Positions 16,466-24,065 of a stretch of 36,434 nucleotides of DNA are shown here, one piece after another. Source of the DNA: Gammaproteobacteria bacterium. GTDB taxonomy: Bacteria > Pseudomonadota > Gammaproteobacteria > JABXHR01. A program made the translations under genes and the position numbers. The notes under the pieces were generated by a model. That model worked only from the letters and a program-made list of their open reading frames with translations, ran no database searches and was not told the origin of the DNA. Positions within the stretch are counted from its first letter, which is position 1; each line of letters opens with the position of its first letter. The stretch lies in contig JABXHR010000137.1 in the NCBI GenBank assembly GCA_013373515.1, positions 1 through 36,434 on the forward strand, in the 5' to 3' direction.

Positions 16466-18193
16466 TTATGTGTCTGCTGCGAGCGCTTCGTCCCGCAGCG
16501 TCTTTCGTAAAATTTTACCCACCGGTGTTTTGGGGAGCGGCTCATTGCGCACCTCCAACAGGGTGGGCAGCTTGTAGCGTGTTAGATATTGTTCGCAGTG
16601 CTGGCGCAGCTCATCGAGGCTCAATGCCGCGTTGTGGCTATAGACCACCGCCTTGACCTTCTCACCTGTGCCATCGTGCGGGACACCCACCACGGCGCAC
16701 TCCACCACATCGGGGTGCATGGCCAGTGCGTCTTCGATTTCGTTGGGGAAGACATTAAATCCCGAGACCAAAATCAAGTCTTTTAGCCGATCAACAATCT
16801 TGACGTAGCCCTCTGGACCGACGACCGCCACATCACCGGTGCGCAACCAGCCGTCGGCATCGAGCACATCCGCCGTCTCGTCAGGGCGTTGCCAGTAGCC
16901 TTTCATCACTTGTGGCCCGCGTACCCAGAGCTCGCCGGGCTCATTGATGCCCGCCGCCGTACCCGCCTCTGTGATCAGGCGAATTTCTGTCGAAGGGATT
17001 GGTACACCAACATTGCCCGCATATGGCAAACCGATGCGGTCAAAATGCACCGGCGGCATGGTGACAATGGGGGAGCACTCTGTGAGTCCATATCCCTCAG
17101 ACAGCACTGTGCCGGTTGATTCATACCATTTCAGTGCCACGGACTTTTGCAATGCCGCGCCACCAGCCATTGCCAGTTTGAGCTTGGAAAAGTCGACATC
17201 TTTAAATTCTGGCGCGTCCAAGAAGTTCTGGAACAAGGTGTTAACTGCCGTTATGCCGGTAAAGCCCTTACGCCGAATCATTTTGAGTACGCGCTTGCAA
17301 TCACGCGGGTTCGTGATCAGGATGTTGTGACCACCAATACCCATGAAAATCAGGCAATTCACCACCAATGAATACACGTGGTACAGCGGCAGCGGACTGA
17401 CTGTCATTTCAATGTTTTTCGGATCCCATTGCCCCTCAAACCACCCCTTCACTTGGGTGCAATTGGCGAGGATGTTGCGGTGGGTCAGCATGGCGCCTTT
17501 GGAGCGCCCGGTGGTCCCACCGGTGTATTGCAAAAACGCAATATCCTCAGGCTTGCAGGGATCGTCGATACTTGGGCGCGCCCCTTTTTCTATGATGGCA
17601 TTGAGCCAAACTGCGCCGCGCAATTGATAGGGTGGCACCATGTTGCGGCGCAATATGAAATTAATCAGGTGACCTTTGAGATTTAGGCCGTCAGAGAACA
17701 AATCACCGAGCTGTGTCAGCACAATGCGTTGCACACTACTGCCGTCGATGACTTGTTCGACCGTATGTGCAAAGTTCTCGAACACAAACATGATTTTGGG
17801 CTTCGAGTCCTCTAGTACATGCGCCAGCTCGTGCGCGGTGTAGAGTGGGTTGACGTTGACCACCACCGCCCCAATTCGCATCGCCGCAAATAAACACACG
17901 GGGTATTGCAGAGAATTGGGAAGCATGATCGCCACTCGATCGCCCTTAACGACACCCTGACGCTCCAACCACGCGGCCAGCTGCTCGACACGCTCCGCGA
18001 GCAATCCGTATGTCATGGTCGATCCAGCGTTCTCAAAAGCCACTCGGTCGGCATAGTCTTCGAAACACTGCTTGGCGTAGTGATTGATCGAGCGATATCG
18101 ATCAAGCTGCTCGGTAATATCGTGAGGCACGCCCTCACGATATTGCTCAACCCAAAACCTTGACTCCAGTTGCTCGTTTACAACCTGGTTCAT
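16466..18193 (-). CDS. fadD: Long-chain fatty acid-CoA ligase
   Basis: The 575-residue adenylate-forming enzyme activates fatty acids to acyl-CoA with ATP, probably at the inner membrane. Motifs: phosphate loop YTGGTTGRSKGAM (223-235), YGLTECSP (368-375), TGD (452-454). The FACS signature runs from DRLKDLILVSGFNVFPNE at 468, and the C-terminal catalytic Lys sits near 563 in PLPKTPVGKILRK. A strong GAGGAGG site precedes the ATG. It follows the acyl-CoA dehydrogenase by 21 bp. The name fadD refers to family; chain-length preference is unknown. Confidence 0.9.
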   Translation of the reverse strand: MNQVVNEQLESRFWVEQYREGVPHDITEQLDRYRSINHYAKQCFEDYADRVAFENAGSTMTYGLLAERVEQLAAWLERQGVVKGDRVAIMLPNSLQYPVCLFAAMRIGAVVVNVNPLYTAHELAHVLEDSKPKIMFVFENFAHTVEQVIDGSSVQRIVLTQLGDLFSDGLNLKGHLINFILRRNMVPPYQLRGAVWLNAIIEKGARPSIDDPCKPEDIAFLQYTGGTTGRSKGAMLTHRNILANCTQVKGWFEGQWDPKNIEMTVSPLPLYHVYSLVVNCLIFMGIGGHNILITNPRDCKRVLKMIRRKGFTGITAVNTLFQNFLDAPEFKDVDFSKLKLAMAGGAALQKSVALKWYESTGTVLSEGYGLTECSPIVTMPPVHFDRIGLPYAGNVGVPIPSTEIRLITEAGTAAGINEPGELWVRGPQVMKGYWQRPDETADVLDADGWLRTGDVAVVGPEGYVKIVDRLKDLILVSGFNVFPNEIEDALAMHPDVVECAVVGVPHDGTGEKVKAVVYSHNAALSLDELRQHCEQYLTRYKLPTLLEVRNEPLPKTPVGKILRKTLRDEALAADT

Positions 18194-18214
18194 GGCCCCC
18201 TCCTCTGTTTTTTC

Positions 18215-20002
18215 TTATAGTGCGAACTGTTCTGCTGATAGCGACATAATGCTCTTGCCACCGGACATTGCGGTCTTCTTAAGCGCACGCGTCCGAGGAA
18301 GAACACGGTCGAAGTAGAACTGTGCAGTTTCCAATTTTGCGCGGTAGAACTCGGCATTTGGCCCATCGACTTTTGATTGTGCCGCTTGCACCGAGCGCGC
18401 CCACATCCAGCCCATCATCATGTAACCGGCAAACATCAAGTAATCGAATGACGCGGCCCCGATTTCGTCTGGATTTTTTCGAGCCTTCATCAAAATCCGG
18501 ATGGTCATCCACTCCAGCTCACGCGTCATCCAGCTGATGGTCTTGGCGTAGGGCTTGGCAGCGCCATTGGCGGTTTTGCACCATTGGCGGATTTCTTTGG
18601 TCAGCGAGCGCAAGCCCTTGGCTTGATCCAACGCAACCTTGCGGCCCAATAGATCGAGTGATTGGATACCGTTGGTGCCCTCGTAGATCATTCCGATACG
18701 CGCATCGCGAACGTTCTGCTCCATTGGCCAGTCTTTGACATAGCCATGACCGCCAAAGACTTGCATACCCAAGTTGGCGCACTCGTGGCCAAGATCCGTT
18801 AAGAAGGCTTTGCCAATTGGCGTGAGTAAGCCCAAACGCGCATCGGCGGCTTTTTTGGTGGCTTCGTCTTTGCCATAGGCAATGAGATCAGCCTGTTTGG
18901 TGAGGTAGTGAATATAGGCACGACCCGCTTCGGTAATCGCCTTTTGCGTCATCAGCATACGGCGCACATCTGGGTGAACAATAATGGGATCCGCTGCCAT
19001 ATCCGGGAATTTCGCACCGGTCAGCGAGCGCATTTGCAGTCGATCTTTCGCATACTCAAGCGAGTGCTGGAAGGCACGCTGCGCATGACACAAGCCCTGA
19101 ATCGAGGTACCGATGCGCGCCACGTTCATAAAGGTAAACATGCACTTCAGACCCTTGTTGAGATCGCCAATCAAATAGCCTTTGGCATTCTCGAAACTCA
19201 ACATGCAGGTCGCGTTGCCGTGGATGCCCATCTTGTGCTCTAGACCGGTGGTGACCACACCGTTGCGCTCGCCAATCGAGCCATCGTCATTCACATTGAA
19301 TTTTGGCACCACAAACAGCGAGATACCTTTAACACCCTCTGGGCTACCTTCGGCACGCGCCAATACGATGTGGACAATGTTGTCTACAAAGTCGTGATCG
19401 CCAGCCGAGATCCAGATCTTTGACCCGCTAATTTGATAGCTACCGTCGTCTTGTGGCACCGCCTTAGTGCGCAACAGTCCGAGGTCAGTACCACAATGTG
19501 GCTCGGTCAGGCACATGGTGCCGGTCCACTCACCGCTGACTAGGCGAGTGAGATAGGTTTGCTTTTGTTCATCGGTGCCATATTGGTGGAGCGTTTCCAT
19601 CGCACCATGGCTAAGGCCAGGATACATCGACCAAGCCCAGTTGGCCGTGCCGATGGTTTCGGTTAGCGAGCTGCCAATTGACTGAGGCAAGCCTTGACCG
19701 CCATATTCTTCGGCATGCATCAGCGATGACCAACCACCCTCCCGATACACTTGATACGCTTCTTTAAAGCCATCTGGGGTTTTCACTTCACCGTCGATCA
19801 ACTGGCAACCTTGACGATCACCAATGGTGTACAAGGGAGCCACTTCGCGCTCGGCAAGCTTGGCGCCTTCTTCAAAAATCGACTTCACCATGTCTTCGTC
19901 TAGGTCGCTGTCAAACCCGAGCGACTGGTAATGAGACACCATGTCATTGACTTCAAAAAATGAGAAAAACATGTCGTTTAATGGGGCTTTGTAATCAGAC
20001 AT
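18215..20002 (-). CDS. Acyl-CoA dehydrogenase (C-terminally extended family)
   Basis: This 595-residue FAD enzyme makes trans-2-enoyl-CoA. FAD/substrate motifs are MCLTEPHCGTDL (163-174) and KIWISAGDHD (about 195-204). The catalytic base is Glu441 in IYEGTNGIQ, and GGHGYVKDWPMEQ precedes it. About 150 residues follow the catalytic core, the C-terminal extension typical of FadE-like/Acd proteins of 590-600 residues. An upstream in-frame ATG (20038) lies in the operator region. The ATG at 20002 has AGGAG close upstream and matches family starts. It heads the six-gene operon and is a paralogue of the partial enzyme at 35421. Confidence 0.9.
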   Translation of the reverse strand: MSDYKAPLNDMFFSFFEVNDMVSHYQSLGFDSDLDEDMVKSIFEEGAKLAEREVAPLYTIGDRQGCQLIDGEVKTPDGFKEAYQVYREGGWSSLMHAEEYGGQGLPQSIGSSLTETIGTANWAWSMYPGLSHGAMETLHQYGTDEQKQTYLTRLVSGEWTGTMCLTEPHCGTDLGLLRTKAVPQDDGSYQISGSKIWISAGDHDFVDNIVHIVLARAEGSPEGVKGISLFVVPKFNVNDDGSIGERNGVVTTGLEHKMGIHGNATCMLSFENAKGYLIGDLNKGLKCMFTFMNVARIGTSIQGLCHAQRAFQHSLEYAKDRLQMRSLTGAKFPDMAADPIIVHPDVRRMLMTQKAITEAGRAYIHYLTKQADLIAYGKDEATKKAADARLGLLTPIGKAFLTDLGHECANLGMQVFGGHGYVKDWPMEQNVRDARIGMIYEGTNGIQSLDLLGRKVALDQAKGLRSLTKEIRQWCKTANGAAKPYAKTISWMTRELEWMTIRILMKARKNPDEIGAASFDYLMFAGYMMMGWMWARSVQAAQSKVDGPNAEFYRAKLETAQFYFDRVLPRTRALKKTAMSGGKSIMSLSAEQFAL

Positions 20003-20170
20003 CTCTGCTCCTGAAAATTCTTTTACGCTTGATATCAAGCAACTTGGAGCAAAGTTTCACACCGCAAACACGAATAGTCTTTTCACTTTCAAATCGTATA
20101 AAACCAAACTAATAAACCGGTCTCAGAATGGCGAAAAGCGCCACTAAACCAATGAAAACCTTAGAAAAAC
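20003..20170 (-). promoter_or_regulatory. Leader and probable promoter of the fatty-acid operon
   Basis: This 168-bp AT-rich stretch lies between the acyl-CoA dehydrogenase start and the terminator of the next upstream gene, so the operon promoter must lie here. No box pair is strong enough to place. The notable element is the palindrome at 20027-20040, listed separately. Confidence 0.5.
20027..20040. promoter_or_regulatory. Perfect 14-bp palindrome, candidate operator
   Basis: GCTTGATATCAAGC is perfectly self-complementary and lies 25 bp before the acyl-CoA dehydrogenase ATG. The position and symmetry suit a TetR- or GntR-type repressor such as those controlling fatty-acid oxidation (PsrA/FadR class). 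The bases do not match the PsrA GAAAC-N4-GTTTC consensus, so the regulator is unknown. Confidence 0.45.
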
Positions 20171-20204
20171 AAAAACCTCCAAATCCGAGGATTTTGGAGG
20201 TTTT
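20165..20204 (-). terminator. Strong intrinsic terminator after the Gly-rich orphan
   Basis: Arms AAAACCTCCAAATCC (20172-20186) and its complement ending at 20204 form a stem of about 14 bp with one bulged T. On the minus strand it runs into TTTTTGTTTTTC. It ends the gene at 20265 and, being symmetric with a T-run on the plus strand too, may act both ways. Confidence 0.8.
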
Positions 20205-20264
20205 CGACCACCCGATTACGGGTGTTAGGCAGATCCTATGCGGTCAAAGTCGACCTTTCAGATC

Positions 20265-20702
20265 TTAGCTTTTTGGTCCAAACAAGCCGTTGAGAACATT
20301 GGTAAAAATGTTGCCGAACAAGCTTTCGCCAATCATGCCAATGCCCGCGCCCAAAGTCATACCAGTAGACTGCATTGATTCTGCAGGTTTGTCAGCAACC
20401 ACCTGAATCACACCTTCAACCAATTGACCGCCGGCTTCGCCGATTTCAGAGGCCGCTTGATTTGAGATATCAGAGCCTTGCAAGAAAGTACTGTGAACCC
20501 AAGAACCCACGTTTGAACCCGCTTGGTTGAGCTCGACATCTTTCATATTCTGCGCAACGGCTTGAAGACCAGTCGCCAACAGACTACCGAAACTGGCGCC
20601 AAGAGCCGCACCGAAACCATTTGGGTTTAAGCCAAAGTTATAAGAAGAATTTGAAGAAGTTTGTTGCGTTGCCGCCGTACTATTTGTAGAAGAAACGATC
20701 AT
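20265..20702 (-). CDS. Gly/Ser/Asn-rich orphan protein
   Basis: The 145-residue protein has no recognised family. Residues 1-30 are Ser/Thr/Asn/Gln-rich with no Sec signal. Two glycine-rich amphipathic hydrophobic stretches follow (FGAALGASFGSLLATGLQAV near 30-49 and MTLGAGIGMIGESLFGNIF near 114-132), separated by a polar helix. The composition recalls secreted, signal-less or membrane-active proteins. It has a good ribosome site (GGAG, 7 bases), its own upstream region of 315 bp and a strong terminator, so it is a monocistronic, probably well-expressed gene. It shares the upstream 12-mer AATCATTGAGTC with the RTX-like gene at 28757. Confidence 0.6.
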   Translation of the reverse strand: MIVSSTNSTAATQQTSSNSSYNFGLNPNGFGAALGASFGSLLATGLQAVAQNMKDVELNQAGSNVGSWVHSTFLQGSDISNQAASEIGEAGGQLVEGVIQVVADKPAESMQSTGMTLGAGIGMIGESLFGNIFTNVLNGLFGPKS

Positions 20703-21017
20703 GTTCTATCTCCGAAGGTAGTTGTGGTTGTTGCCGGGAAATCATTGAGTCAAATAAATGACTACTTATCTCTCAATCGCCATATTTCCGGGTTGGTATC
20801 GTTTTACCTGAAAATAGATAGAAAGAAGCTTCACTTTCCTAAATAGTGAGATCTTGCTCACAAAAAGATCGCTGCTGTTGCTCAGATCGCGTCACACGTC
20901 ACATCGATTCACCTTAGGCAATCGGTGAGAAACACGCCTTAGCTCAAGCGTCAAAATTATTGCTCACAGGTAACATTGTGATGTATTGCACATCCCTTCA
21001 ATGCACAGGATGATGAT
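20703..21017 (-). promoter_or_regulatory. 315-bp upstream region of the Gly-rich orphan
   Basis: No gene is visible. The stretch contains the 12-mer AATCATTGAGTC (20740-20751), which overlaps an AGTCA-N6-TGACT inverted repeat on the minus strand. It also holds GTGAG-N6-CTCAC (20846-20861) and a TCACC-N10-GGTGA pair (20909-20928). Several symmetric elements suggest a regulated promoter. A small RNA cannot be excluded. Confidence 0.4.
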
Positions 21018-21851
21018 TCAAGGCCGTTCGATGTCAGACGGGGGATAGTGCGTCATATCAGTCGCTTTCCCGGCCACGCGCCAGTAGATCGCTTGAACCA
21101 ACCATGACGCCGCAAACCGAGCACCAAACCACGCCCTAAATGCATGCTTGCCAATCAGCACTTCGCGCTCACCACGACGGATACCACGCATCACGCGCTC
21201 TGCCACCCGCCCGGGTAATTCGGTTAAGAAAAATTTGGTGTAATCCGCGTTTGGGCGGTTACGCGCGATTCTGGTGTTTACACCGCCTGGAATTAGCAGC
21301 ATGACACGCACATTGGTCCGCGAGAGCTCTGTACGCAATACGCGGGTATAGCCCACCACCGCGTGTTTGGCCGCGGCATAGTCCGCATGATTGGGCGGTG
21401 CAATTAAGCCAAAAATACTGGCGACATTCACTATGACTTTGGGCGACTTGCCAAGCATTTGACCCAAAAATGCCTGACAACCATTGCGCACACCAAAGAA
21501 ATTGACGTCCATTACCCTACGCAGTGAATCGTCATCTATCTTCCAAGCTGGTGCAGCCATGCCATCGATGCCTGCATTGTTGATCAATATATCCGCACCG
21601 CCGAAATGAGCCTCTACGGCCTCAGCAAGTGTATGCATTTGGGTGGCATTCGCCACATCCACCACTCGGCGGAGACTCTGCATCTTGGGGGCAACTGCTG
21701 TGCACAATGATTCGGTCTCTAGCAAATCATCACTGTCGATATCCACCAACACGAGCTTCGCACCCTCGTGAGCAAACGCGAGCGCATATGCGCGCCCCAT
21801 TCCGGAGCCCGCTCCGGTGATCACCACCACTTTGTTGTAAAAATCTTTCAC
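21018..21851 (-). CDS. Short-chain dehydrogenase/reductase
   Basis: This 277-residue classical SDR has the NAD(P) motif TGAGSGMG (12-19), an acidic end of strand 2 (VDIDSDD, suggesting NAD preference), NNAG (91-94) and the triad Ser145, Tyr158, Lys162. It starts with GTG, preceded by GAGGTAG, which contains the stop codon of the upstream monooxygenase gene; the gap is 6 bp, so the two are coupled. Such SDRs commonly oxidise an alcohol to the ketone used by a Baeyer-Villiger enzyme. The substrate is unknown. A basic, aromatic-rich C-terminus (SWLVQAIYWRVAG) may touch the membrane. Confidence 0.87.
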   Translation of the reverse strand: MKDFYNKVVVITGAGSGMGRAYALAFAHEGAKLVLVDIDSDDLLETESLCTAVAPKMQSLRRVVDVANATQMHTLAEAVEAHFGGADILINNAGIDGMAAPAWKIDDDSLRRVMDVNFFGVRNGCQAFLGQMLGKSPKVIVNVASIFGLIAPPNHADYAAAKHAVVGYTRVLRTELSRTNVRVMLLIPGGVNTRIARNRPNADYTKFFLTELPGRVAERVMRGIRRGEREVLIGKHAFRAWFGARFAASWLVQAIYWRVAGKATDMTHYPPSDIERP

Positions 21852-21857
21852 TGCAGA

Positions 21858-23321
21858 CTACCTCAGCTGATGGTCATGTAATTTTGCGCGCCGAGTCCAG
21901 CGCCAAAAGGTGGTGGAAAATGCCGGAAACATCGCGATCACTTTGCCCGATGCACTTTGATACCAGCTCTGACATCCCCCCCAATGCCAGACAGTCTTAG
22001 TCATCATCTTGTGGATTCGAGCGGTATATTCAGCCTCGCGCTCTGCGCGAACCACAATCGATTGCATACCTGCCCCATCAACCTGCCTGAAGCAATCGAG
22101 CACATAATTCAACTGTGACTCAATAATAAACACTGCCGAGGTGTGCCCGACGCCAGAATTTGGCCCAGACAGCAGGAAAAAATTTGGGAAATTTGGCACT
22201 GTGGTGCCCAGATAGGCACGAGGATAATCCGCCCACGTCTCTGTCAAACTTTGGCCGCCTTCGCCGACAATTTCATAGGGAATCAACCCATCCGTCGCTT
22301 GATACCCAGTTGCACAAATCAATACATCCAATTCAATCTCACGCCCGGTGTGTGTCACCGCACCGGTTGGCGTGATCCGCACAATCGGATCATCCTTGCT
22401 ATGTAAGCAAACCTGAGGTTGATCAAGCGCAGCCAGATAGGTATTGGACAAGATTATTCGCTTACACCCTATAGTGTAATCAGGCGTCACGGCGTCCCGC
22501 AGCGATGGCGATTTAATTTGCCGTTTCAGCAGACGGCGCGCAGTGGGCTCGGCATAAAGCTTCAACATCAAGGGCAAATACTTAAATGCAATAAAGCGCG
22601 ATTCCAATCCCAAATAAATCACCGTGCGCAAAAGCTTCTGTAGCAAAGCGTATTTGAGCAGTCGACGCTGCCAAGGCTTAAACACATAATCCGGTCGCGG
22701 CATCACCCAATGCGGTGTACGTTGAAACACGTCTAGCGATTTAACTTGATCAACCACCGCGGGAATAAGCTGTGCAGCACTGGCTCCAGTGCCGATGATG
22801 GCCACACGTTTACCGGTCAAATCCACTGCATCATCCCACTGATTGGTATGTAGGCAGCGACCTTTGAATTGCTCAAGCCCAGGCAAATGCGGGAATTTTG
22901 CTTGACTCAATGGCCCAGAGGCATTGATCACAAACTGCGCCTTAAAATCACCCTGCGTGGTGTTGATCTGCCAGCGTTGTTGACTGCCAAGCCACTGGAG
23001 GCTTTTGACCTCGCAGCTCACAATACAGTGTTCAACCAAGCGATGCTTTTCGATAATGTTTGCCGTATAGGCCCGAAGTTCCGACTGTTTGGCAAACATT
23101 TCAGTCCAGTCATTTGGCTCACTGGACAGCGAATATAACGGCGACTGCACATCGACTGCCGCGCCCGGATAGTGGTTCTGAGCCCACGTCCCTCCTAAAA
23201 ACGCCCGCCGTTCTAACAGTCGAAAATCATCGATGCCGGCAGCCTTCAGCCTCAAAGCGGCGGCAATGCCGCCAAACCCCGTGCCAATGATCACGACTTT
23301 GTATTGATGCTCAGTAGTCAT
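21858..23321 (-). CDS. Flavin-containing Baeyer-Villiger-type monooxygenase
   Basis: The 487-residue flavoprotein has an FAD Rossmann motif GTGFGG (13-18), the segment FLGGTWAQNHYPGAAVDV and an NADPH motif GTGASA (177-182). The BVMO fingerprint FxGxxxHxxxW is intact as FKGRCLHTNQW (152-162). It would insert oxygen next to a ketone to give an ester or lactone, using NADPH and O2. Its length is on the short side of type I BVMOs (usually 500-550). It is divergent from a TetR gene and is followed immediately by an SDR. The sequence gives no direct clue to substrate; steroid, long-chain or cyclic ketones are possibilities. Confidence 0.87.
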   Translation of the reverse strand: MTTEHQYKVVIIGTGFGGIAAALRLKAAGIDDFRLLERRAFLGGTWAQNHYPGAAVDVQSPLYSLSSEPNDWTEMFAKQSELRAYTANIIEKHRLVEHCIVSCEVKSLQWLGSQQRWQINTTQGDFKAQFVINASGPLSQAKFPHLPGLEQFKGRCLHTNQWDDAVDLTGKRVAIIGTGASAAQLIPAVVDQVKSLDVFQRTPHWVMPRPDYVFKPWQRRLLKYALLQKLLRTVIYLGLESRFIAFKYLPLMLKLYAEPTARRLLKRQIKSPSLRDAVTPDYTIGCKRIILSNTYLAALDQPQVCLHSKDDPIVRITPTGAVTHTGREIELDVLICATGYQATDGLIPYEIVGEGGQSLTETWADYPRAYLGTTVPNFPNFFLLSGPNSGVGHTSAVFIIESQLNYVLDCFRQVDGAGMQSIVVRAEREAEYTARIHKMMTKTVWHWGGCQSWYQSASGKVIAMFPAFSTTFWRWTRRAKLHDHQLR

Positions 23322-23369
23322 ATTGATGTAAACCTGCTGTTGTCTAGCAAAACAATCGCGCTACACTAT

Positions 23370-23414
23370 TTTGATGACACGCGACATCACATACTCTACT
23401 CAATTTGATGACAC
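23370..23414. promoter_or_regulatory. Direct 11-bp repeat in the BVMO/TetR divergent promoter
   Basis: TTTGATGACAC occurs at 23370-23380 and again at 23404-23414, a 34-bp period (about three helical turns). The first copy is part of an imperfect palindrome TGATG-N8-CATCA. This is the natural place for TetR operators controlling both directions. Confidence 0.5.
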
Positions 23415-23441
23415 ATGTCCTCAAAAATTTATAGGATGGTT

Positions 23442-24065
23442 ATGAACGGCAGATCTTATGGCGGTAAAACACAGCGCGAACGCCAGTTAGCACGCGAAAA
23501 AATCCTGCTAGATACCGGGCTAGAATTGTTTGGTCGCGACGGAATCGCCGCTGTCTCTGTGCGTAAAATCTGCCGCGAAAGTAAACTGACAGACCGATAC
23601 TTCTACGCCAGTTTTGATAGCCCGGAGGCCTTGTTGGTGGCGGTATACCTACGAGAGGCCAAGGCGATTAATGACATTGTGATGGCCGCCTTGCTGGCGA
23701 ATCTCGACAAGCCGATTACCGACATGTTGCGCTTTGGCTTGGATCGCTTCTTAGCACGTATGCAAAACCCGCACATTGCACGCGTAATGACGCTGGAAAT
23801 TGATGTCTGTGGTGAGCGTGGCGACCAATGCCGCGACGCCTATGTGAACGAACTTTCATCGCTCTTGGTCAGCGTCAAACGGCAGATTCAGCCGGCAGAG
23901 TGTTGCGACGATGCCCTCGATCGCTGGGTGGGGATTGGACTGATCGGCACGATGCGCCAGCTGGTATTGGAGTGGTACCGCAAAGGCTATCAAACACCCA
24001 AACAGACGATTCTTGACGCCAGTCTACATATTTGGCTCAGCGCGCTTGGGATTCGAGACACTTAG
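23442..24065 (+). CDS. TetR-family transcriptional regulator
   Basis: About 207 residues. The N-terminal HTH is QLAREKILLDTGLELFGRDG then VRKICRESKLTDRYFYASF, where the usual GTFYRYF is varied to TDRYFYASFDSPEALL. This variant is seen in several actinobacterial-type TetR proteins. In-frame ATGs also occur at 23415 and 23436. The 23442 ATG is preferred for its AGGA 5 bases upstream. It is divergent from the monooxygenase and SDR genes and convergent with the outer-membrane protein gene, sharing stop-codon bases (TTAG, 24062-24065). Most likely target: the BVMO promoter and itself. Confidence 0.83.
   Translation: MNGRSYGGKTQRERQLAREKILLDTGLELFGRDGIAAVSVRKICRESKLTDRYFYASFDSPEALLVAVYLREAKAINDIVMAALLANLDKPITDMLRFGLDRFLARMQNPHIARVMTLEIDVCGERGDQCRDAYVNELSSLLVSVKRQIQPAECCDDALDRWVGIGLIGTMRQLVLEWYRKGYQTPKQTILDASLHIWLSALGIRDT

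Noticed and set aside
20846-20861. GTGAG-N6-CTCAC as a CRP site
   Set aside because: CRP needs GTGA-N6-TCAC; here the GTGA to TCAC spacing is 8, so it is only listed as an inverted repeat.
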